From Pseudomonas fluorescens (lineage in GTDB: Bacteria; Pseudomonadota; Gammaproteobacteria; Pseudomonadales; Pseudomonadaceae), in assembly GCF_001307155.1 (NCBI RefSeq), contig NZ_CP012830.1, positions 2,804,501 to 2,868,500 on the forward strand: a stretch of 64,000 bases of DNA, read 5' to 3'. Position numbers and translations under genes: made by a program. Position 1 is the first letter of the stretch, and every line of letters starts with the position of its first letter. Positions 13,414 through 22,227 of this stretch are shown piece by piece. The notes below the pieces were generated by a model. That model searched no databases. It had not been told where the DNA came from and saw only the letters and a list, made by a program, of their open reading frames with translations.

Positions 13414-13712
13414 GACACGGTGCCGACGGGATAAAAGTCGTCTCGATTCTCGGGGAAGACTATTCGATCAAGGCGCCGGCCGGGGAAGAGCAGACCCTGC
13501 TGGACGCCGCATTAATGTTGAAAGCGGTGCTGGCCGAGACCAAAAAGAAATACCCGACCCTGATCGGGGACAAACTGCTGGTGCTGACGGCAATGAACCT
13601 GTGCTCGCAGCAGCTCGAAATGCAGAAGCGTCATCAGCGGGAACTCGACCGTTACCAAGAGCAAGTCAGCGCCACGGTTGAAGTGATTTCGAAGACGATC
13701 AATCAGGCTTGA
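13410..13712 (+). CDS. ZapA-like cell division protein, probable second copy
   Basis: ZapA proteins bundle FtsZ filaments at the division site. The 100-residue product has the ZapA layout: an N-terminal beta segment (GIKVVSILGEDYSIKAPAGE), the helix EEQTLLDAALMLKAVLAETK, the segment IGDKLLVLTAMNLCSQQLEM and a long C-terminal coiled coil. From memory, the standard Pseudomonas zapA lies elsewhere beside the 6S RNA and fau genes, so this copy between two chemoreceptor genes is probably a divergent paralog. It is translationally coupled to the coiled-coil gene before it. No other division gene is close. Confidence 0.72.
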   Translation: MRHGADGIKVVSILGEDYSIKAPAGEEQTLLDAALMLKAVLAETKKKYPTLIGDKLLVLTAMNLCSQQLEMQKRHQRELDRYQEQVSATVEVISKTINQA

Positions 13713-13751
13713 TCAGCTTGCGCACAACCAAAGAGTAGATTGTCGATTTAG

Positions 13752-13761
13752 TTGTATACAA
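13752..13761. promoter_or_regulatory. Palindrome TTGTATACAA before a chemoreceptor gene
   Basis: A perfect 10-base palindrome, 51 bases before the chemoreceptor ATG and just after the zapA-like gene. TTGTATACAA is typical of operators for FadR/VanR-subfamily GntR repressors. No such regulator is nearby, so the assignment is tentative. Confidence 0.35.
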
Positions 13762-13811
13762 TCGGCACGGCTGTTGCAGTAGTTTTGCCTCTTACTCTTT
13801 GGGGGTGCTTC

Positions 13812-15749
13812 ATGCAGTTCTGGCGACGCAGTATTCAATGGCAGTTGATCCTGAGTATGGGCACCGCCCTGCTGGTCAGTATTCTGATCGTGGTCGGCAT
13901 TTATACCCTGGTGGTCAACCGCCTTGCCCAGCGCTATCTGGTCGAGCAAGCGCTGCCGTCGAGCATCGAAGCGATGCGCAACGACATCGAGCGGATTCTG
14001 GTCCAGCCGCTCACCGCGGCCAAGGACATCGCCAGCAACAGCATGGTGCGCGAGTGGTTGGCCGAAGGAGAAAACGCCGACCGGGCCAGCGGCTTCGTCA
14101 GCTACCTGGAAGGTATCCGCGCCGAGCATAAAGCCTTTACCGCGCTGATCGCTGGCACTGCGTCGGGCCACTACTTCACCGAAAAAGGGCTTGATCGGAC
14201 CCTCAGTCGATCCAATCCCGCAGACGCCTGGTTCTACGCCTTCCTCGACGGCAACCAGCCGCGCACCCTCAATATCGACAACGATACGGCGACCGGCGAA
14301 TTGGCCTTGTTCATTGACCTCAAGGTCTCGCAGGGCGGCAAAGTCGTGGGTGTTGCCGGGCTGGGCCTGAGTATGAAGGAACTCTCGGAGCTGATTCACA
14401 ACTTCAGCTTCGGCGAGCGCGGGAAGGTCTATCTGGTGCGTTCCGACGGGTTGATCCAGGTCCATCCCGAGGCCGGGCTCAGCAACAAACGCCAGCTAGC
14501 CGAACAGATCGGCGACTCGGCTGCGCAAGCGGTGATGGGCCATCAAGGTCCGACCAGCAGCGGCTTTGTGCGTGATGGCGAAGACTACCTGGCCCTGAGC
14601 CTGCCATTACGCGATCTGGGCTGGACGCTGGTGGCCGAAGTGCCGCAATCGCAAATTTACGCCGAGGCCCGACAGGCGATGTGGCTGACCAGCGCCATCG
14701 GTCTGGGCGTTGCGCTGGTGTGCCTGTTATTGGTGGTGTTGCTGGCTCGTGGCCTGGTTCGACCAATCCGTCAGGTAACAGCGGCACTGGTAGCGATTGG
14801 TAGCGGTGGTGGCGATTTGACCCACAGGTTAGATTCCAGTCGTGCTGATGAGTTGGGTGATCTGGCTCGCGGCTTCAACCGGTTCCTTGAAAATCAACGC
14901 AACATGATCGGCGAAGTGCTGGCCACCAGCGAGCGTTTGCGCACCGCTGTCGGGCAGGTTGCGCGAGTGGTGGAGAACACTGCCGAGCGTTCCGGTCGGC
15001 AGCAGGAAATGACCGACATGGTCGCCACTGCCGTGCACGAGATGGGCCTCACCGTGCAGGAAATTGCACAGAACGCCGGCAACGCGGCGGTCGCCTCACA
15101 AACCGCCCGCGATGAAGCGTTGCAGGCGCGTGAAGTGGTCGGCGGTTCCATTCGGCATATCGAAAGCATGTCCGATGAAATCGGTATTGCGGCCAGTGCT
15201 GTCGGCGAGCTGGCGACGCAGGTTGCGTCCATTGATCAGGTACTGGCGGTGATTCGCGGGATCTCCGAGCAGACCAATTTGCTCGCATTGAACGCAGCGA
15301 TAGAAGCCGCGCGGGCCGGAGACATGGGCCGCGGCTTTGCAGTGGTGGCGGATGAAGTGCGGACACTGGCACGCCGTACGCAATCGTCCACCGATGAAAT
15401 CCAGCAGATGATCGGCAGCCTCAAGCAGGGCGCAGAGAATGCCGTGTCGTCGATGCACTCAGGGCAAGCGGCAACCGGTACCGGCGTCGAGTCGAGCCAG
15501 CGCACCGGGGCGTCGTTGACCGCGATTACCGGACAGGTCGAGCGCATCAGCGACATGAACCATCAAGTGGCGACGGCCACCGAAGAGCAGTCGGCGGTGA
15601 CTGAAGAGATCAACCGCAACGTGCAGGGAATTTCCGATCTGGCGCGGGCTACGGCGGGTGAGGTCAGGGCTTGTCGAGAGGATTGCCAGACGTTGCAGCG
15701 GTTGGCGGATGATTTGGCGCGGCAGATGGGTGGGTTCAAGCTGGTTTGA
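13812..15749 (+). CDS. Methyl-accepting chemotaxis protein with a double-CACHE-like sensor
   Basis: The 645-residue chemoreceptor has a membrane helix at about 11-33, a large periplasmic sensor to about 285 (conserved [16 protein letters not shown] and [22 protein letters not shown], typical of CACHE folds), a second membrane helix ([19 protein letters not shown]), a HAMP domain and the signalling hairpin ([38 protein letters not shown]). The start at 13812 is preceded by GGGGGTG; an upstream frame start at 13752 is unlikely because the membrane helix would then be internal. CACHE receptors of Pseudomonas commonly sense amino acids, organic acids or polyamines. The ligand is not known here. 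Confidence 0.93.
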   Translation: MQFWRRSIQWQLILSMGTALLVSILIVVGIYTLVVNRLAQRYLVEQALPSSIEAMRNDIERILVQPLTAAKDIASNSMVREWLAEGENADRASGFVSYLEGIRAEHKAFTALIAGTASGHYFTEKGLDRTLSRSNPADAWFYAFLDGNQPRTLNIDNDTATGELALFIDLKVSQGGKVVGVAGLGLSMKELSELIHNFSFGERGKVYLVRSDGLIQVHPEAGLSNKRQLAEQIGDSAAQAVMGHQGPTSSGFVRDGEDYLALSLPLRDLGWTLVAEVPQSQIYAEARQAMWLTSAIGLGVALVCLLLVVLLARGLVRPIRQVTAALVAIGSGGGDLTHRLDSSRADELGDLARGFNRFLENQRNMIGEVLATSERLRTAVGQVARVVENTAERSGRQQEMTDMVATAVHEMGLTVQEIAQNAGNAAVASQTARDEALQAREVVGGSIRHIESMSDEIGIAASAVGELATQVASIDQVLAVIRGISEQTNLLALNAAIEAARAGDMGRGFAVVADEVRTLARRTQSSTDEIQQMIGSLKQGAENAVSSMHSGQAATGTGVESSQRTGASLTAITGQVERISDMNHQVATATEEQSAVTEEINRNVQGISDLARATAGEVRACREDCQTLQRLADDLARQMGGFKLV

Positions 15750-15756
15750 TGATAAT

Positions 15757-15866
15757 GATCGTTCCCACGCTCTGCGTGGGAATGCCGCCCGGGACGCTCC
15801 GCGTCCCTTCGCAATCGTGACGCAGAGCGTCACAAGAGGCGTGACCACGCGGAGTGTGGGAACGAT
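15757..15866. repeat. Pseudomonas intergenic inverted repeat (GTTCCCACGC type)
   Basis: The arms GATCGTTCCCACGCTCTGCG and its imperfect complement (CGCGGAGTGTGGGAACGAT) enclose two further small palindromes (GGGACGCTCCGCGTCCC and GTGACGCAGAGCGTCAC). This is a REP-type dispersed element of a family different from the doublet at 11.1 kb. It separates the converging chemoreceptor and acyl-CoA dehydrogenase genes. Confidence 0.8.
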
Positions 15867-15877
15867 TAGCGGGGACG

Positions 15878-17680
15878 TCAGAACCACTCATCCTGCATCT
15901 CCAGACACGTATCATCCCGCGCCTCAAGAATCGTCAGTTCATGATGACAACCCGGTACTTCCCATGTCAGGAAATACCGTGCTGCTTGCAGCTTGCCTTT
16001 ATAGAAATCGACGTCCGCCGCATTGCCCTTGGCCAACCCTTCTTCCGCGCGGATCGCCTGTTCCAGCCAGCGCCAGCCGATCACCGTGTGGCCAAAAACT
16101 TTCAGATACAGCGCCGAGTTCGCCAGACTGCTGTTGACCTTGCCTTGGCCCAGATCCGTCAGCAGGCCGATGGTCACGGTTTGCAGGCGTGCCACCAGTT
16201 TTTCCAGCGGCTCACGCAGTGGCGTTAATGATTCGTACGCATGGGCGCGTTTGGCGGTATTGGCGATCAGTCGAATCAACTGCTTGAGCCCGGCACCACC
16301 ATTTTGCGCCAGTTTGCGACCCAGCAGGTCCAGCGATTGAATGCCGTGAGTGCCTTCGTGGATCGGGTTCAGGCGGTTGTCGCGGTAGTACTGTTCTACC
16401 GGGTATTCGCGGGTGTAGCCGTGGCCACCGAGGATCTGGATCGCCAGTTCGTTGGCCTTCAAGCAGAACTCCGATGGCCAGGATTTGACGATCGGCGTCA
16501 GCAGGTCGAGCAATTCATGGGCCTGTTTACGCTCGGCTTCGGTCTCCAGCGTGGTGGTGTCGTCGAACAGTCGCGCGGCATACAAACCGAGGTCGAAGGC
16601 GCCTTCGACGTAAGCCTTTTGGGTCAGCAGCATGCGTTTGACGTCGGCGTGCTGAATGATCGGGACCGGCGCAGTGTTCGGGTCCTTGCTGTCCGGCAGG
16701 CGACCTTGCGGGCGTTCGCGGGCATATTCCAGCGAGTACAGGTAACCGGCGTAACCGAGCATCACCGCGCCCATGCCGACGCCGATTCGCGCTTCGTTCA
16801 TCATCTGGAACATGCAGCTCAGACCTTGGTGTGGCTTGCCCACCAGGTAGCCGACACACTCGCCGTTATCGCCGAAATTCAGCGCGGTGGAGGTGGTGCC
16901 GCGCCAGCCCATCTTGTGAAACAGCCCGGCCAGCAGCACGTCGTTGCGCTTGCCCAGGCTGCCGTCATCGTTGACCAGGAATTTAGGCACGATAAACAGC
17001 GAAATGCCTTTTACCCCGGCCGGTGCATCCGGCAGTTTGGCCAGCACCATGTGCACGATGTTTTCCGACAGCGGGTGGTCGCCGCCGGAGATGAATATCT
17101 TGTTGCCCTTGAGTCGGTATGTGCCATCGGCGGCCGGTTCGGCGCGAGTGCGGATGTCCGACAGCGAGGAGCCGGCGTGAGGTTCGGTCAGGGCCATGGT
17201 GCCGAAGAAGCGGCCGTCGATCATCGGTTGCAGGAAGCGCCGTTTCTGCTCATCGGTGCCGAAGCTTTCAATCAGGTTGGCCGCGCCCATGGTCAGGAAC
17301 GGGTAGGAGGTCGTCGCGGCGTTGGCGGACTGGAAGTGCGCGAAGCAAGCTTGCGACAGCAGCGTTGGCAACTGCATGCCGCCGGCCTCGAAACTGCGTG
17401 CGGCGTTGAGAAAGCCGGCTTCGAGGAATGCATCCACCGCAGGTTTCACTTCCGGAATCAGGATCGCCTTGCCGTCTTCGTAGCACGGTTCGTGCTCGTC
17501 ACCCTTGCGGTTGTGCGGGGCAAAGAACTTCTCGGCAAGGCTGCGCGCCGTACCAATGGCGGCGTCGAACGTCTCGCGATTGTGCTCGGCGAAACGCTCG
17601 CGCAGGGTCAGGCCCTCGGCATCAAGGACTTCATACAGCTCGAAAGCCAGATTGCGGGAACTGAGCAACGTCTCGGACAT
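15878..17680 (-). CDS. Acyl-CoA dehydrogenase, long 600-residue type
   Basis: This is an FAD-dependent acyl-CoA dehydrogenase, which introduces the alpha,beta double bond in beta-oxidation. Visible are the N-terminal helical domain, the FAD/substrate middle domain (GTMALTEPHAGSSLSDIRTR, GNKIFISGGDH, ALNFGDNGECVG), the C-terminal FAD domain (MNEARIGVGMGAVMLGYAGY) and the active-site segment NPIHEGTHGIQSLDLLGRKL, whose Glu is the likely base. The product is about 200 residues longer than classical short-chain enzymes because of an extra C-terminal helical domain, as in FadE/DmdC-like types. The chain-length preference cannot be told. It is probably monocistronic; 133 bases with a terminator separate it from putA. 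Confidence 0.92.
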   Translation of the reverse strand: MSETLLSSRNLAFELYEVLDAEGLTLRERFAEHNRETFDAAIGTARSLAEKFFAPHNRKGDEHEPCYEDGKAILIPEVKPAVDAFLEAGFLNAARSFEAGGMQLPTLLSQACFAHFQSANAATTSYPFLTMGAANLIESFGTDEQKRRFLQPMIDGRFFGTMALTEPHAGSSLSDIRTRAEPAADGTYRLKGNKIFISGGDHPLSENIVHMVLAKLPDAPAGVKGISLFIVPKFLVNDDGSLGKRNDVLLAGLFHKMGWRGTTSTALNFGDNGECVGYLVGKPHQGLSCMFQMMNEARIGVGMGAVMLGYAGYLYSLEYARERPQGRLPDSKDPNTAPVPIIQHADVKRMLLTQKAYVEGAFDLGLYAARLFDDTTTLETEAERKQAHELLDLLTPIVKSWPSEFCLKANELAIQILGGHGYTREYPVEQYYRDNRLNPIHEGTHGIQSLDLLGRKLAQNGGAGLKQLIRLIANTAKRAHAYESLTPLREPLEKLVARLQTVTIGLLTDLGQGKVNSSLANSALYLKVFGHTVIGWRWLEQAIRAEEGLAKGNAADVDFYKGKLQAARYFLTWEVPGCHHELTILEARDDTCLEMQDEWF

Positions 17681-17765
17681 GTCGGCCTACCTATATTGGA
17701 ATGGACCGAGTCTAGGTGCGGGGAGGGTGGGCTGAACAGGATGATTGATGCGGGTGATGGAGGGG

Positions 17766-17803
17766 CAAAAGATCAACCGGGCGCCCATTGCAGGCACCCG
17801 GTC
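17766..17803 (-). terminator. Probable rho-independent terminator of putA
   Basis: On the minus strand, ACCGGGTGCC-N7-GGCGCCCGGT (one G-U pair) is followed by TGATCTTTT, starting 11 bases past the putA stop. Confidence 0.6.
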
Positions 17804-17813
17804 GTATTGCGGT

Positions 17814-20800
17814 TTAACCGATAGTCATCAAGCTGGCATTACCGCCCGCTGCAGCGGTGTTGACGCTCAGCGCACGCTCGATCACCAGGCGTTCCAGCGC
17901 AATGTTGGTTTCGCCCTGCGACAGGCCCTGAACCCCAATGATCGCGCCGGCACGCTTGGCCACTTGCTGGCAGACCGCACGCAACTGGTCGGAGTGGCCG
18001 TGATGCAGGACTGCATCGAACACCACTTCGTCCTTGTTCCAGTCGGCGACCAGCTTGATGCGCGCTTGCACGTCTTTCGGCAGACGAGCCAACAACGCTT
18101 TGCTCAGTTCACCTTCCGGCCACACCGCCGAGCCACCCACGGCCAGTACTGCAGCCAGCTGGCTCAACAGATCGCTTTCGACTTCCGCCAGGCACAGCAC
18201 GTGTTCACGCGGCAGGATGGCGTAGCTGTTGCGCTCGCCTGTCGGGCCGTTCAGCGTACGGGTGATACCGCTTTGCGATTGTGTGGCGAACTGCGCGCAC
18301 AACGCGCTCAGTTCAGTCAGCTTGTGGCTGTCGGCCCAGGTTTTCAGGGCGGTCAGCGGTTTGCTCATGGCGTCACGCAGACGCACATCCGGCGCGCTCA
18401 GGGTATCGCCGCGAGCGAAGGATTGTTCGATTGCGTCGGTAGGACGCGTCGACAGCAAGCGGTACAGGTACAACGGACCACCGGCTTTCGGACCAGTACC
18501 CGACAGGCCTTCACCACCGAACGGCTGCACGCCGACCACGGCACCAACAATGTTGCGGTTGACGTAGACGTTACCGGCGTTGACGTTGTCGATCACCTTG
18601 GCGATGGTTTCGTCGATACGGGTGTGCACGCCCAGTGTCAGGCCGTAGCCGGAAGCGTTGATCTGCCCGATCAGTTGATCGATGTCTTTGCGCTTGTAGC
18701 GCACCACGTGCAGCACCGGGCCGAAGATCTCCCGTTGCAACTCGTCGAAGCTTTCCAGCTCGATCAGGGTTGGCATGACGAACGTGCCGCGCTTGCATTC
18801 TTCCATGTCGGCGATGGCGACCTGATAGACGTTGCGACCTTTGTCACGCATGGCCTGGATGTGTTTCTCGATGCCTGCTTTCGCTTCGGCATCGATCACT
18901 GGGCCAATGTCCACGGACAGGCGCTCAGGGTTGCCGAGGCGGCATTCAGCCATGGCGCCCTTGAGCATTTCGATCACGCGGTCGGCGGAATCTTCCTGCA
19001 AGCACAGTACGCGCAGGGCCGAGCAGCGTTGGCCAGCACTGTCAAAAGCCGAAGACACCACGTCAATGACCACTTGTTCGGTCAGTGCCGAAGAGTCGAC
19101 GATCATCGCGTTCTGGCCACCGGTTTCGGCGATCAGCGGAATCGGACGGCCCTGGGCATCCAGACGACCGGCGACGTTGCGTTGCAGCAAGCGTGCAACT
19201 TCGGTGGAACCCGTGAACATCACGCCTTTGACCCGGTCGTCGCCGACCAGACGGGCACCGACGGTTTCGCCACGGCCTGGCAGCAGTTGCAGCACGCCCT
19301 CCGGAATCCCGGCTTCGAGCAGTATGCGTACGGCTTGAGCGGCGACCAGCGGTGTTTGTTCCGCAGGCTTGGCCAGGACCGGGTTACCGGCGGCCAGTGC
19401 GGCGGCGACTTGACCGCTGAAAATCGCCAGCGGGAAGTTCCACGGGCTGATGCACACCACCGGACCCAATGGGCGGTGGGCGTCGTTGGTGAAATCGTTG
19501 CGTGCCTGCACCGCGTAGTAGCGCAGGAAGTCCACGGCTTCACGCACTTCGGCAATGGCGTTGGCGAAGGTCTTGCCGGCTTCACGAGCCAATAGGCCCA
19601 TCAGCGGTTGAATCTCGCTTTCCATCAAATCGGCGGCACGTTCGAGGATCGCGGCGCGCTCGGCGGGCGGGGTGGCCTGCCAGATCGGAGCAGCGTTCAG
19701 TGCGCACTGGATGGCGTTGTCAGCGTCGGTGACGGTGGCTTCTTGCACATGACCGACCACGTCGCGCAGGTCCGATGGGTTCAACACCGGTACCGGTGTT
19801 TCGGCGCTGGCAGCGCAGCCCAGCATCGGTGCGGCTTTCCAGTTGTTGTGGGCGGTGGCCAACAGGGCGCAGGACAGCGATGCCAGGCGATGTTCGTTGG
19901 CCAGGTCGATGCCGCTGGAGTTGGCGCGCTCGCTGCCATAGAGGTCACGCGGCAGCGGGATACGCGGATGCGGCAGACCGAAGCCGCCTTCCAGCGTGGC
20001 CATCTGCTCGATGCTGCTCACCGGATCGGCTACCAGCTCCTGAATCGAGATTGACTGGTCGGCGATACGGTTGACGAACGAAGTGTTTGCGCCGTTTTCC
20101 AGCAGGCGACGTACCAGGTACGCCAGCAGTGTTTCGTGAGTGCCGACCGGTGCATACACGCGGCACGGACGGTTCAGCTTGCCTTCGGAAACCTTGCCTA
20201 CAACCTGTTCGTACAGCGGTTCGCCCATGCCGTGCAGGCACTGGAACTCGTACTGGCCGGGGTAATAGTTCTGACCGGCAATGTGATAAATCGCCGACAA
20301 GGTGTGGGCGTTATGCGTGGCGAACTGCGGGTAGATGACTTCCGGCACCGAGAGCAGTTTGCGTGCGCAGGCAATGTAGGAAACGTCGGTGTACACCTTG
20401 CGGGTGTAGACCGGATAGCCTTCCAGGCCTTCGACTTGGGCGCGTTTGATTTCGCTGTCCCAGTAGGCGCCTTTCACCAGGCGGATCATCAGGCGATGAC
20501 GGCTGCGGCGAGCCAGGTCGATCACGTAGTCGATCACATACGGGCAACGCTTCTGGTAGGCCTGGATCACGAAACCAATGCCGTTCCAGCCGGTCAGTTG
20601 CGGCTCGAAGCACAGGCGCTCGAGCAGATCCAGCGACAGCTCGAGGCGGTCGGCTTCTTCGGCGTCGATGTTCAGGCCGATGTCATATTGCTTGGCCAAC
20701 AGGGTCAGCGACAGCAGGCGCGGGTACAGCTCGTCCATCACGCGCTCGTACTGGGCGCGGCTGTAACGCGGGTGCAGGGCCGAGAGCTTGATCGAGATGC

Positions 20801-21767
20801 CCGGGCCTTCATAAATGCCACGACCGTGGGAAGCCTTGCCGATCGAGTGGATGGCTTGCTCGTAGGACGCGAGGTATTTCTGCGCGTCATGTTCGGTCAG
20901 TGCGGCTTCACCGAGCATGTCGTAGGAATAGCGGAAGCCTTTGGCTTCGAACTTGCTGGCGTTGGCCAGGGCTTCGGCGATGGTTTCGCCGGTGACGAAC
21001 TGCTCGCCCATCAGGCGCATGGCCATGTCGACGCCCTTGCGAATCATCGGCTCGCCGCTTTTGCCGATGATCCGGCTCAGGGACGAAGTCAGGCCGGCTT
21101 CGTTGTGGGTGGCGACCAGTTTGCCGGTCAGCAACAGGCCCCAGGTGGCGGCGTTGACGAACAGCGACGGGCTATTGCCCAGGTGCGGCTGCCAGTTGCC
21201 GGTGCTGATCTTGTCGCGGATCAGTGCATCGCGAGTGCCTTTGTCCGGGATACGCAGCAGCGCTTCGGCCAGGCACATCAGCGCCACGCCTTCCTGGGAT
21301 GACAGGGAAAATTCCTGCAACAGGCCCTGAACAATACCTGCACGGCCGCCGGCGCTCTTCTGATTGCGCAGTTTTTCCGCAATCGAGGCGGCAAGCTTGT
21401 TGGTGGCCTCGGCCATTGGGGCTGGCAGGCGCGCCTGCTCGATCAGCATCGGCACCACTTCCGGCTCCGGACGACGGTAGGCGGCGGTGATCGAGGCGCG
21501 CAGTACCGATTGCGGAAGGATGCTTTCAGCGAATTCGAGGAAGCACTGATGGGCGTGATCGACGTGGACCTCGGCGCCTTCATCGGCTTCGGAGCGGGTC
21601 AAGCCGCTCAGCTCGGTCAGGGTTGCACCACCCTCGAGTTTTTCCAGGTAATTGAAAATCGCCTGTTTGATCAGCCAATGCGGCGTGCGATCAATCGAGG
21701 TCGCGGCAGCTTTGAGGCGCTCGCGGGTCGGGTCATCGAGTTTGACCCCAAGGGTGGTGGTAGCCAT
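17814..21767 (-). CDS. putA: PutA: proline utilisation repressor, proline dehydrogenase and glutamate-semialdehyde dehydrogenase
   Basis: The 1317-residue trifunctional PutA oxidises proline to glutamate at the membrane and represses the put genes when proline is absent. A ribbon-helix-helix DNA-binding domain lies at residues 1-50 (TTTLGVKLDDPTRERLKAAA), a flavin proline dehydrogenase barrel at about 190-570 (YEGPGISIKLSALHPRYSRA, RLMIRLVKGAYWDSEIKRAQ) and an aldehyde dehydrogenase domain at about 650-1120 with catalytic Glu881 (IAETGGQNAM) and Cys915 (SAGQRCSALRV). A C-terminal domain follows. The ATG at 21767 gives the standard N-terminus; the frame starts 12 codons earlier. It is divergent from putP, and five GGTTGCACC-type boxes in the shared intergenic region fit autoregulation. 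Confidence 0.97.
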   Translation of the reverse strand: MATTTLGVKLDDPTRERLKAAATSIDRTPHWLIKQAIFNYLEKLEGGATLTELSGLTRSEADEGAEVHVDHAHQCFLEFAESILPQSVLRASITAAYRRPEPEVVPMLIEQARLPAPMAEATNKLAASIAEKLRNQKSAGGRAGIVQGLLQEFSLSSQEGVALMCLAEALLRIPDKGTRDALIRDKISTGNWQPHLGNSPSLFVNAATWGLLLTGKLVATHNEAGLTSSLSRIIGKSGEPMIRKGVDMAMRLMGEQFVTGETIAEALANASKFEAKGFRYSYDMLGEAALTEHDAQKYLASYEQAIHSIGKASHGRGIYEGPGISIKLSALHPRYSRAQYERVMDELYPRLLSLTLLAKQYDIGLNIDAEEADRLELSLDLLERLCFEPQLTGWNGIGFVIQAYQKRCPYVIDYVIDLARRSRHRLMIRLVKGAYWDSEIKRAQVEGLEGYPVYTRKVYTDVSYIACARKLLSVPEVIYPQFATHNAHTLSAIYHIAGQNYYPGQYEFQCLHGMGEPLYEQVVGKVSEGKLNRPCRVYAPVGTHETLLAYLVRRLLENGANTSFVNRIADQSISIQELVADPVSSIEQMATLEGGFGLPHPRIPLPRDLYGSERANSSGIDLANEHRLASLSCALLATAHNNWKAAPMLGCAASAETPVPVLNPSDLRDVVGHVQEATVTDADNAIQCALNAAPIWQATPPAERAAILERAADLMESEIQPLMGLLAREAGKTFANAIAEVREAVDFLRYYAVQARNDFTNDAHRPLGPVVCISPWNFPLAIFSGQVAAALAAGNPVLAKPAEQTPLVAAQAVRILLEAGIPEGVLQLLPGRGETVGARLVGDDRVKGVMFTGSTEVARLLQRNVAGRLDAQGRPIPLIAETGGQNAMIVDSSALTEQVVIDVVSSAFDSAGQRCSALRVLCLQEDSADRVIEMLKGAMAECRLGNPERLSVDIGPVIDAEAKAGIEKHIQAMRDKGRNVYQVAIADMEECKRGTFVMPTLIELESFDELQREIFGPVLHVVRYKRKDIDQLIGQINASGYGLTLGVHTRIDETIAKVIDNVNAGNVYVNRNIVGAVVGVQPFGGEGLSGTGPKAGGPLYLYRLLSTRPTDAIEQSFARGDTLSAPDVRLRDAMSKPLTALKTWADSHKLTELSALCAQFATQSQSGITRTLNGPTGERNSYAILPREHVLCLAEVESDLLSQLAAVLAVGGSAVWPEGELSKALLARLPKDVQARIKLVADWNKDEVVFDAVLHHGHSDQLRAVCQQVAKRAGAIIGVQGLSQGETNIALERLVIERALSVNTAAAGGNASLMTIG

Positions 21768-21837
21768 ATTTTTATCCTCATGTTTGCCACGACTGCGTGG
21801 CATCAGCTGGCGGCAAGATTAGCCGTGCGCCGAAAGA

Positions 21838-22079
21838 GGTGCAACCGGGTGCAACCCTTTTTTTGTCGGAATAATCGGCAGCTTGTCAGGAAATAAATTC
21901 TGGTTCGTGGCCTCTGCTCTTGCTTGGTGCTTTTTGCAGCAGTTAGCGAAGGTTCTTGCTCCGAAAAGGAGCAAAAACCGCTGTTTAAAAGAAATTTTGT
22001 ATTAGGTGCAACTTATTCCCAAAAACTGGTTGCACCTCATTTGCTTTGTTGAATAGCATTCGCGCACCAAGGTGCAACC
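21838..22079. promoter_or_regulatory. putA-putP intergenic region with five GGTTGCACC operator boxes
   Basis: The 9-mer GGTTGCACC (either orientation) occurs at 21838-21846, 21848-21856, 22028-22036 and 22071-22079, with a one-mismatch copy GGTGCAACT at 22005-22013. The core GTTGCA is the established PutA operator core. The first two boxes are adjacent and lie next to the putA start; the others are nearer putP. No gene is seen in the 460-base gap. Confidence 0.75.
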
Positions 22080-22227
22080 GCCGTTGATGCGGTTCATCGG
22101 CTGATGGCTTTCCTGGGGAAACATCAGTCATAAATGCGCGGATGCCCTGATCGTCTCTCAAACGTCATTGTTTGGTGGCGGTTCAGCAGACCGCCGCTAC
22201 ATAAAAACAAAGCCAGGGCGTAACTCA

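Noticed and set aside
16241..17824. 527-codon rightward frame opposite acyl-CoA dehydrogenase
   Set aside because: Antisense to a well-matched enzyme, no ribosome site and no recognisable fold.
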